In this document: piece after piece, positions 54,925-64,000 of the stretch
Position numbering within the stretch: the stretch's first letter is position 1
Layout of the letters: every line of letters begins with the position of its first letter
DNA from: Naganishia liquefaciens
Lineage: Eukaryota > Basidiomycota > Tremellomycetes > Filobasidiales > Filobasidiaceae
Direction of reading: 5' to 3'
DNA: 64,000 nucleotides
Assembly: GCA_013423385.1 (NCBI GenBank)
Contig: BLZA01000043.1
Span: forward strand, 124,001-188,000
Made by a program: the position numbers and the translations under genes
Notes under the pieces: generated by a model
Seen by the model: only the letters and a program-made list of their open reading frames with translations
The model's database searches: none
Told to the model about the DNA's origin: nothing

Positions 54925-56803
54925 TCACGCGCTCCCGTTTGGATTAGTCAATTTCGCCGATGGTCGAGCCTTTGCATTGCGTTCGACGTATTCTAGCCAT
55001 CCGTACCATGCCTGTCAGGGACAACGCAACGTTCAGCATACGGCGCTGGGCGAGCGCGAAGCAACTTACCCCGCCGATCAATGTCAAAATGATTCCGATA
55101 CCATTAGTAAAGTTGATGCTCAGATTGAACATGACGACAGCAATGGCAATTGTCAAGACTTGCTTGCAGTTGGCAGCAACGGTCATTGTCAAAGGCTACA
55201 GTGGAAGACAATGTCAGTAGCCCTCAGCGAGTACGCTAGAACCGACTCACGCCAGCCTTCTTGTTTGCTGTAAAGCTGACGATGTTCAATCCGAATGCAA
55301 TCACGCCATTCAACAGCAAAGCCGTCGCCTTCCCCCTGGTCATCTCCAGAGCTCCGTAGCGCTGCACTCGCTTCAACTCTCCGCTCATCAGGCCGTAAAC
55401 AACGCATTGAACAAACGCAAGAGGGGACATTCTCATCAAGAGGTCGAGAGGATGCTAAAGGCCACATGAGTCAGACGAGCACAGACGCTCCTTTCGAGGT
55501 ACTTACGAGCTTGAGTCGTCCGCCTCCTCCTGTTTGAATAACGTTGGTAATGACGGTCTTCAGGGCGGCGAGAAACGTGCCCAGAAGGGTCAAAATCAAT
55601 CCCCATGCTGTAAAGTAGTAATCTCCGTATGTTCTATGAACAGGTCAGCGCTGCATCTACTGATCATTGACTGCACTCACGCAAAGCCAACGCCAGCGAT
55701 GACTGGTAGCAGACTGACAAGCTTGATCAAAGTAAACTTGCCTTTGAAGAAGATGCTCGAGATGAGAATGGTAAAGAGCGGCGTTGAAGCTCGGACAACT
55801 TGATGGAACTGTAACGATTGTCAGCGCTGTGCTCAGCCGAGAGGTGATACGACCTACAGGTACTGTGACCAGCTGTAAACTCAAGTTGCTAACAGCAATG
55901 TTGATAGTGTAGAGTACGGAGAAGGCTGCCATGATCAAATTCTCCCTGGATGTTAGCCTTGCCGGAGTCTGGTGACGAATCAGCGGAAAATACCATGTCG
56001 TAGTGTCGTCCGCGCTTACAAATGCCCCTCTCTCCAGTGCAATGTAACATCCAACACATCCGCTCAGTGCATGAAACCCTGTCAGAGTCTACAATAGACC
56101 TCAGCATCTTGTCGTTCCTATGCTCGACAACACTCACATATGGAAATGGAAAGTTGACCAGCACCACCTTGTTGTACAGCGTCAAGCCGAGGTTGAACGC
56201 GAAATACAGAGCCAGCCAGTATCCCGTCGATTCCGTCAGCGGCACCTTTTCCAGATTCGAGTCCCGACGATTGACTTGCGCCGTCGCCATAGCTTGTACA
56301 CGCGCAAGATCAAAGTTGTACCGCGATCCTGGCGTATCTGGCGCTGAGAGTGGTTTGTAGCCAAGCTTTGCGAGTGGATCCTCGGACACGTCTTCCTGCT
56401 GTGCTGCCAACCCCATCATCTGCCGCTTCTCCTGCAAGGTCCGCGTCAGCGGTGTGAATGCCGTCTGTGGGCTCATTTCCCCGCTCTCATAGTCCCCGCT
56501 GGAGCCGCCGTTCGCCGGAAAATAGTCTACGGGGGTGCCCACCGCATACGGCTCCTCGGAATCCTTTCGTGTAGGCTCGGCGGAGGTATACGGTATTGCA
56601 AACCCATTCTGTGTCGGACTGGGCAGCGGTGATGAGCTTCCTTCGCCTTGCTTTGTGGGAGAACGATGTGAGAGGGGCGAGGGTGAGCGTCTTCCGGAGA
56701 AGTCGAGCGTCGAGACCGACTCTTCGACGGGCGGCATCGCAGCGGGGCTCTTGTTGGCGAGGAGATCTGTTACGTTGAGCGATGTTTTGGCTTTGTGTGG
56801 CAT
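54925..56803 (-). CDS. Triose-phosphate/nucleotide-sugar transporter (TPT family)
   Basis: Multi-helix transporter of the drug/metabolite superfamily, TPT branch, expected in the Golgi or ER. Eight minus-strand exons (56138-56803, 55994-56088, 55858-55945, 55681-55808, 55507-55633, 55251-55454, 55070-55195, 54925-55011) give 506 residues. The first ~195 residues are Ser/Pro-rich and cytoplasmic. The membrane part shows YFAFNLGLTLYNKVVLVNFP, ENLIMAAFSVLYTINIAVSN, FHQVVRASTPLFTILISSIF, LKTVITNVIQTG and LTMTVAANCKQVLTIAIAVV, the typical TPT order, with a basic C terminus. Fungal members often carry such N-terminal extensions. Substrate cannot be told. Exon 2 was extended past an apparent GTAAGC donor because only that keeps VSADDTTTWENL in frame. 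Confidence 0.88.
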
Positions 56804-58339
56804 GGTATGGCAACGAGCGGACTGGACTCTAGAGACCGCAGCGCATGCCGGTACCGGACGTTTGTGAGTGATCAAGAGGGATGATGGGAGATGGGAGATA
56901 GCTGCAGACCAAGCCAAGGAAGCAATGACAATAATAATCGACTTTGGCGACGTGTCAGAAGCAATCGGCTAGCAGTGGGCGGAGAATATGCACGCGTCGA
57001 ACGCGAGCCAATACTCGAGAATTACTGTAGCTGTAGTCACTGTAGCTGCACCGCAGCTGCTGTAAATCCCACGGATCCGCCCAGGGTCCACGGTCAGCTT
57101 CAGGGTCAGGGGCTCAGGGCGTCAAAGGCTAAGTAAGGGGCAGCTCTATCGTGGGCGTGGAGTCCAGAACTATCAACATCCAGGTCTCGAGGTCTGAGCG
57201 GTTGGCTAGACAGATAGCTAGACCGGCTAGAGAGTGGCTAGACAGATAGCTAGACCGGCTAGATAGTGGCTAGAGCATTGGGTGCTAGCACCGTTGCAAG
57301 GATAGTACAGCTGATAGTACCTTGTCACATTCACAGCCACGGTCATGGTGACCAATAGATAAACACATGCAAAAGGGTGAATAAGGAGCTAAGCTGGATA
57401 AACCAGTCTCACCGAAAAGCTCACTCAGCGGAGAAATCGCCGAGTCAGACAGGTGAGAGAGCTGTCGATGTGAGGCGTTATAGTATGAGGAGGATTGAAT
57501 ACTCGACAGAGTTCGAGGCCAAACTTGTTGCAGGAAACCAGCTGAGAAACCAGCTGGGAAACCTCACTTTGCCTGCTCAGGTCCCCACCGATTCCAGGAA
57601 GTCGAGCGTCGATTGACAACAATACAAGAATTGTTCCAGCTCTATGCGTCTTTACCGAAATCGCATGACATTTACCATCCATTCTCCATCTTAGGCAGCG
57701 CGCTAAGAGCTAGGCGATAGGCAAACTATCCTTGTTGAATTGTTTGGGATCAATAGCTGAATAGATATTGTAGCTGTGAATAATTGGCTGTTGGAAGATT
57801 TCCCCCAGCAGCCTGGAATAAGTCCTTTGTCGAGCCATTTGCCGTACCTGATTGAGCGATTTGAGCCGGAGAAGCAGAGATGACCTACAAGCAATTCTAT
57901 AAGCTGCATTACCTGTGGAATGGGGCTGAAAGGTTTACACTATATTGCTGATTGCTGAACAAGTTGGGGCTTGTATCGCGCGCTCGTGGATGAGCAGCTC
58001 ACGAGCATACTGAGACCGGTATGCACTGCCAACCAGAAAACATTGATCATCCGTAACCGACTCATTTGCAATGCCATCAACGCCACCCCGACACATCAAA
58101 GCGATTAACCCTGAAATACCTCTTGCCCGAAGCTTGCAGTGACAGTCGGGTGACACCGCTCAGTTGATCATGACTACCAGCAGCGGTGCTGCACGTATCG
58201 AATCGTCGACACATTGTTGTGCATTTCGTTACATTCCGATTCGAGACTGTTACAGAAGGCTTCTTACTTTGACCACAGGGCATCCCGCGTACCTGCATTC
58301 TAATCTGGGCAGAATTGTCCATTGCTTTCGGCCGCTTGC
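56804..58339. other. Intergenic with a 32-nt tandem repeat
   Basis: About 1.5 kb between two minus-strand genes. It holds the promoter of the TPT transporter, a CTGTAG/CAGCTG-rich patch near 57020-57060 and the tandem repeat at 57204-57274. Open frames are short (57377-57616 begins with GTG) and not convincing. Confidence 0.45.
57204..57274. repeat. 32-nt tandem repeat, about 2.2 copies
   Basis: The unit GGCTAGACAGATAGCTAGAC (then CGGCTAGAGAGT) occurs at 57204-57235 and again with one change at 57236-57267, followed by GGCTAGA. The unit itself is rich in CTAG palindromes. Confidence 0.8.
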
Positions 58340-61300
58340 CTAGTCACTGGCACCGATGACAGCCGCATGAGGCTCGGGCTGAGCACCCTTGCCGACCTTG
58401 TTGCTAATGTTCTTGGTGTCAGAGCCCGCCTTGCCGTCGTACGAGCCAAAGGTCCACTTGAACTCTCGCAAGTCTGCAGGGTCGATACCGTGCTTGAAGG
58501 CGTAGTTTTGCGCAGAAATCTGCTCATTAACGAGCTTCTCGCGGACCATGCTGGCCTTGTTCTTCAGGTTGGGCATTCGGTCGATGGCTTCCATGGCGAG
58601 ACTGAATCGGTCCGTTCCGTTACGAATGGCGAGCTCGAGAGGGGTATCAATGTTTCCCTTTTCGTTGTAGCCACGGACGTGGATGTTGCTGGCTCCCGCT
58701 CGCTTATAGGTCAAGCGGTGGACGAGGAAGGGGTACGAGTGGAAGTTGAAGATGATGGGCTTGTCCGAGGTGAAGATCGAGTCGAACTGGTGATCAGTCA
58801 AGCCGTGGGGGTGGATCTCGTGACTGGTCAACTTGAACAAATCGACAACGTTGACGAATCGGATCTTAAGATCGGGCAGATACTTTCGCAAGAGGGCGGT
58901 AGCGGCCAGCGCTTCCTTGGTTACGACGTCACCGCACGAGGCCATGACCACATCGGGTTCTTCGTCGGGGAAGGTACTGGCCCATTCCCAGATGCCGACA
59001 CCCTTGGTACAGTGGGCGATGGCAGATTCCATGTCGAGATACTGCAAGTGGGGTTGCTTGTCCGCAACGATTACGTTGACATAGTTGGTACTCTTCAAAC
59101 AGTGGCTCATAACCTTTACGGAGAGTTAGCGCCGTTCTGCTATTAGGGCTGACTACTCACTGAGGCAAGACAGTTCGAGTCGGGCGGCAAATAGATTCGC
59201 GTGACATCCTTGGACTTGTTGGCGACGACGTCAAGGAAACCGGGGTCCTGGTGCGTGAAACCATTGTGGTCTTGTCGCCAAACGGTGGCCGTGAGGAGGA
59301 TGTTCAACGAGGCGATGGGCGCTCGCCAGCCGAGCCGAGAAGCGACTTCGAGCCATCTGCGATGGATCAGCTCGCGCTCGAGTTGCGAATGAACAGACCT
59401 ACTTGGCGTGTTGGCCGACCATCGAATCAATGATGTGGATGAATGGTTCTGTGATGGTTGTCAGCTGTGCGCTGGCAGTGACAGCAGGGTGACATACCGT
59501 ATGAGTTGAGCAAACCGTGTCGACCTGTAGAGGATCAGCTTGAGAACGCAATAAGCAACAGCCAGGGGACTAACCAGAGAGGATGTAGCCTTCCAACCAT
59601 CCCTCGACGGTGTGCTCTATAATATTCTTTGAGTACAGGTATCGTGCGAGGCTTGTTCGACCTACCGGACAGCATTTCCATGACTCGACCTTCCATCGCC
59701 AAGTTACCAGCGTCCGCGTCTTCGGGCAGCATGTCCGCCATCCAAACCTTTTTGCCTGCTTCGTAAACGGCACCAAGCTGGACCCAACATCAGCGTCGTC
59801 CGATGGCCAGCAAAGAGGACTCACCTTGTTGCTGTAGAGATAGTCGTCGAAGAACAGTTAGTCTTATGGCGGAATAGCTTGACTATAATCGCACCTCTCA
59901 GTCTCATCTATGGAATGATCAGCTCAATTTCCGACATGATGGTCCAACCAACTCACCCGGTCCAAACAGCCTAAAGTTGGTCTGATTATACTTGATGACG
60001 TCCCGCAAAAACTTTGCAATATTCGCCAACGAGCTCGTCTCGGTCACTCCTGGCTCGACATCCACCGCATAGTCCTCGAACGCCGGCATCTTCAGCGGCT
60101 TGCGCACCGTTCCTCCATTGGTCACCTTGTTGGCGGACATTCGTCGGTCGCCATCGGGCGCGAGCGCTCGTAGCTCGGGAACAAGTTTGCCCGATTCGTC
60201 AAACAGCGTTTCGGGTTTGTAACCCTTCATCCACGATTCGAGCAACTTCAAGTGCTCCTTGTTTTGCGCAACATCGGCGAGCGGGACCTGATGTGCTCGC
60301 CAGTAACCCTCGAGGTGATGGCCGTCAACATCGCGGGGCGCGGTCCAGCCCTTGGGCGATCGGAGGACGATCATGGGCCATCGAGGGCGGAAGGCCTTGC
60401 CGGAATCTCGGGCTTGCTTCTGGTAGGAGCGGATTTCAGAGACACACTTTTCAAGGGTGGCGGCCATGGCTTGATGCATGCTGTCGAGGTCGGAACCTTC
60501 GACAAAGTACGGGGTCCATCCGTAGCCGATGAAGAGCGCGTGGAGTTCCTCGTTGGAGACTCGAGCGAGCACTGTCGGGTTGTTGATCTTGTAACTGCGG
60601 GGAGTGTTAGGGATGTCGCTTGGCGATCAAGCGAGAGGAGGTACATACCCGTTCAAGTGGAGGACGGGCAAGACGGCACCGTCAGTCTTGGGGTTCAAGA
60701 ACTTGTTGCTGTGCCAGCTGGTAGCGAGCGGGCCAGTTTCCTGACGAGATGTGAGCGAGATACCAGAAACCTGCGAGATGACTCACAGATTCACCGTCAC
60801 CGACCATCGTCAATGCGATCAAGTTGGGATGATCATAGACGGTGCCGAACGCATGACTCAACGAGTACCCGAGTTCTCCTCCTTCGTGCAGCGATCCGGG
60901 CGTCTCGGGGGTGGCGTGAGAGCCGATTCCTCCGGGGAAGGAGAATTGCTTGAAGAATCGCTGCATGCCCTCGGCGTCTTCGGAGATGTTGGGGTATACC
61001 TCTGAGTAGGTGCCCTCGAGGTAGCAATGAGACAGAACGGCAGGAGCGCCATGGCCTACAAGGATTAGCAGAAGTCTCTGGTACAGACGCCCAACCTACC
61101 TGGACCTGAGATGAAAAAGGCATCCAAATCATACTTTTTGATAAGTCGGTTAAAGTGCATGTATGTAAACACCTGTCCGGCATCACTACCCCAGTGCCCG
61201 AGCAATCGACTCTTCAAATGCTCAAGCTTGAGCGGCTCCTTCAAGAGGGGATTCTCCTTGAGGTAGATCATACCGAGGCAGAGGTAGAGACACGCCGACA

Positions 61301-61409
61301 TGTATCGGTTGTAGAGCTTGAGCTCGTCGTCCGAGAGGACACGAGCATCCTTGATGGTCGCCCGGGCAGTGCCAAAGGGAGAGAGCGAGGTGTCTGGCTT
61401 GTCGGACAT
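58340..61409 (-). CDS. Xylulose-5-phosphate/fructose-6-phosphate phosphoketolase
   Basis: Thiamine-diphosphate enzyme that splits xylulose 5-phosphate or fructose 6-phosphate with phosphate to acetyl phosphate plus a sugar phosphate. Twelve minus-strand exons (60787-61055 is the second; the last is 58340-59113) give 841 residues, near the family norm of about 800. Visible hallmarks: [46 protein letters not shown], the ThDP motif [20 protein letters not shown] to [60 protein letters not shown] and [19 protein letters not shown]. Exons 5 (59895-59907, 13 nt) and 6 (59825-59831, 7 nt) are microexons that together encode most of DETESNK. Fungal phosphoketolases are widely thought to derive from bacteria by transfer. 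The start gives [13 protein letters not shown]. Confidence 0.95.
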
Positions 61410-62728
61410 TGCGATGTGAGTCAAGTCGGGGTTGAGGACGCCAGGACGAGGGGGCTGACCGAGGCAAGGTGAGTTATATACTGCAGCGGGTATGACGAAT
61501 CCCTGGGTTCTGTCAGCAATCTGGCCGTCAGCAGAGAACAATAGCCATACTAGCGTGGGATGATGACGTGTGCATGCGACCGGCGGGAGTTGTCGCGGTC
61601 CGCTCCGTGCCAATTCAGCGGTAAAGCTGGGTTTTTCCAGGTATATGGGACAGGGCGTCATCGAGACGCTCAACGGACGACTGGGCGGGACAAGGCTTGT
61701 ATAATAATTGTTGTTATTCGATGACATGGTGAGGAATCATACATACTGACACCCGTGCCGCTGGAGCGGATTCAGACTGGGCACACGCGTGAACCAGATG
61801 ACCGAAGGCCTCGAACAGCTCCTACTGCGCAGCGATTTATCAGTCAAGAATTCTTCATTTACGGCCATTGGTAGCTGGACTGTGCTTCTCTTTTATGGTG
61901 GCCTTGGTGCCATAATGACCAAGGGTTTGAATCACATGGCTCGGCCAGAACCTCGTGTCTCAGACATGTTCGACGCCGCTCGGAAAAGCCGGCTCGGCGC
62001 GTTCGGAATGATGCGCAGGCCGGAAGGGCGCCCGTGGGCGTGTCACCCTCTCTCTTCAAAGAGCTCTTCAGAGAGAACGCACAGCACCCACGAAAGCGCA
62101 GCAAGATGGCTCGGAACGGAGATCAGTAATGTAGCGGGCAATAAGATCTCCGCTCATGCGTTTTGATGCATCGGCTGGACGGCGAGCGTTACAGGTCGGG
62201 TCGCTCAGGTAAAGACCGCTTCAATTCGTGAAGAACAACCTACAGCATTTCTGGCACTAGATCAATAACAGCCCAATTGTAGACCTATTGTCGAAAGGGA
62301 AACGAAAGCTTGAAATAGCACAAAAAGGCACAGAGGCGATGAATATAAGACGCAACGGAATCGCGTCTCATCGTCTGCCAAACCGTCGAAGATTGTGCCG
62401 GCGCGCAATCCTGTGGCTTCCGGACCGCAGGTGGGAGCGTCTCCTGTGTCAACGTTGGTGGAGAGTGTCTCTGGCGAATCAGGATGCAGGCCTAGTGCCT
62501 TCTCATGGAGAGGAAATCATTGTATAACAACTGGATTGAGGCTGCAAAATAGGGTACGAAAATGAACGTGATGGATACTATTTAAGGAATAAAGTCACCG
62601 AACTAGATGAGCTAGGTACCGTAACGAGCTGATCTAAGAGCCATGACAGACCTGGACAAAGCATAGCGCTTGTGATCCAAAATCAAAAGTCATGTATAAT
62701 AAGAATTTTTCTGCAACAGATATCACGA
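61410..62728. other. Intergenic, no protein gene recognised
   Basis: About 1.3 kb upstream of phosphoketolase up to the tRNA gene. A TATAATA sequence lies near 61695 on the promoter side of phosphoketolase. Open frames such as 61789-62166 show no recognisable features. Confidence 0.4.
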
Positions 62729-62833
62729 TCTCCCTTAGCTCAGTGGTAGAGCGCGTCACTAGTATCTCCTAAGCCGACATCGGCTGAGAATTCTGCAATG
62801 ACGAGGTCAGTCGTTCAAGTCGGCTAGGGAGAA
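62729..62833 (+). tRNA. tRNA-Thr (anticodon AGU) with a 33-nt intron
   Basis: Acceptor stem TCTCCCT (62729-62735) pairs with AGGGAGA (62826-62832), discriminator A. The D arm contains GCTCAGTGGTAGAGC, the anticodon stem CGTCA pairs with TGACG (62799-62803), and the T arm reads AGTCG-TTCAAGT-CGGCT with one G-T pair. The loop CTAGTA-A places anticodon AGT at 62761-62763. The intron (62765-62797) sits between positions 37 and 38, the canonical place. Internal A and B box sequences are normal. A T5 run directly downstream (from 62836) is a Pol III terminator. Confidence 0.92.
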
Positions 62834-64000
62834 CACTTTTTGCGGTCTCTGGCAACATCCCGGGTCAATTCCGCATCGACTGCTTTCAATCTGGAGTGTC
62901 TACGTTGATTTTTGATGTTTTGGTCGCCATTGGAAGAGTCCAAGTGATTCTGAGACCTCAAAGGATGCCAAGCATAAGAACAATGCATCTCTTCGACTGG
63001 CTGAGACATCCGTTGATCGTGCTCACCTCCGCGGTCAACGTGATCTCGGCGAGAGAAGACCAAGATCTGAGCTAGGCAGGAATTGTTGTTGGCAGCCGAT
63101 CTCTCAGCGTCAACTCTGCCGATGCCCATGGAGCACTGCAACAGCCTCTACCTGACTTCCATGAAGCTCTTGGGTGGTCCACAGGGTCTCGCCGTCATTG
63201 CATCTATCGAAATGTAAGTCCTCAGGAGCTGAGAAGGGGGGGCTTGACCATTGCGACTAAGTCGATCTCCTGTGATAAGTCTTCTTATTTGGGTCATGAC
63301 CGCATGACGGATGCTCTTGAAGCGCAGTATGGGTTGTGATCAGAGCTCCGCCATTCTTCCTCCCCCGCCATTGTGATTCCAGTCGACGTGACGTTAGAAA
63401 TCGAGGGCCCAGGGTGGCCAGACCGTCGCCAGGTCTTGCCGAGAAAATTGACTCTGGGCAGGTCTTGACGCCTGAAGCTTAGCGATTTCATAGGCAGCCT
63501 TGGTTGTCCATGGTTGAGATACGCACACAGGTGCCCTCTGCTATGTGGGAAACGTGCAAAGATCCTTTCCTCATGCAGGTCTATCCCTTGCCGCATCTTT
63601 CGTAGGGGACAGGTCCACTAACTCACTGAAACCAACCCGACCTGCGACCCCTCGTAAAAAAGGATACATCACCTTGCATATGTATTGACAGTCGTCATCA
63701 CTCCAATCCGCCCGACTTCTCTGCTGAGGATCTCGTGGCCAGAAAAGCCGTCGATCTGCCATCTCTGTATTAGCCTTCATGCTCAGGTCCCGAGGCGACG
63801 GCTTGCACTCGGGGCAGTGGGCAGTAAAGTCCAAGGTTTTGTCTTTGCCGCTCCGAGCCAAGCGATATGGCAGATTTGTCAAGGCATTCAGGAGATCCGC
63901 TCGAGCTCAGACACTTTCTTTTTCCCGGAAGGAGGCTCTTCTCCCGGCTGGGAATATCCAGAGTCCGATCGCGACGAACGGGATCCGTTCATTGCCTGTA
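62834..64000. other. Right edge, no gene recognised with confidence
   Basis: After the Pol III terminator there are two adjoining minus-strand open frames (63571-63882 and 63294-63596) that could be exons of one gene joined through a GTGAGT donor near 63623, but the protein has no feature I recognise. The rest shows nothing distinctive. Confidence 0.3.

Noticed and set aside
57377-57616. 79-residue open frame with GTG start
   Set aside because: No ATG, and it lies next to tandem repeats; likely non-coding.
63294-63882. Two minus-strand open frames as one spliced gene
   Set aside because: A donor-like site exists, but the product has no recognisable feature and the gene would need support from outside the window.

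Overview
The window is nuclear DNA of a basidiomycete fungus. Nearly every gene is cut by short introns (mostly 45-85 nt, with CTAAC/CTGAC-like branch points). Several genes are of types that basidiomycetes carry: a tetraspanin with a CCG motif, a fungal phosphoketolase, an Axl2-like cadherin-fold protein and a 9.5 kDa complex I subunit. A Tremellomycete-like yeast is my best guess, but that is inference from intron density and gene content. I traced roughly 125 introns by eye; at least four look like GC-AG introns.

Layout. 1-2.5 kb: the 3' end of an unidentified gene, then the mitochondrial succinate/fumarate carrier SFC1. 3-5.4 kb: ribosomal proteins eL21 (minus) and uS4 (plus), divergent. 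7.2-13.3 kb: an ABCG half-transporter with 15 exons and an MFS sugar-porter with 13 exons. 13.6-19.4 kb: seipin, the TFIIE beta subunit and an orphan mitochondrial-looking protein. 19.9-26.3 kb: a FYVE-like/RING ubiquitin ligase, the complex I 9.5 kDa subunit and the ribosome-assembly GTPase NOG1. 26.6-36.1 kb: a MICOS Mic26/27 protein, the Holliday-junction resolvase Yen1/Gen1, casein kinase 2 beta, a tetraspanin and a small Ser-run protein. 36.5-39.6 kb is gene-poor and holds a TA-flanked MITE. 39.7-47.5 kb: RRP1, isopentenyl-diphosphate isomerase, a nucleoside hydrolase interrupted by a sequence gap, V-ATPase subunit f and an F-box protein. 47.6-56.8 kb: a membrane-anchored glycosyltransferase-like protein, an Axl2-like protein and a TPT-family nucleotide-sugar or triose-phosphate transporter. 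58.3-61.4 kb: phosphoketolase. 62.7 kb: an intron-containing tRNA-Thr(AGU).

This is ordinary core-genome sequence with no gene cluster. Functional links are loose: ribosome biogenesis and translation (eL21, uS4, NOG1, RRP1, tRNA-Thr), mitochondria (SFC1, NUXM, Mic26/27) and membrane/cell-surface biology (seipin, tetraspanin, Axl2-like, TPT, V-ATPase f). The most unusual signal is in gene structure. The V-ATPase subunit f gene appears to need a 2-nucleotide microexon to stay in frame. Phosphoketolase has adjacent 13-nt and 7-nt exons, and YEN1 has a 19-nt exon next to a GC-AG intron. Exon sums were checked for frame and are multiples of three for all spliced models given in full; weaker splice choices are named in each entry.
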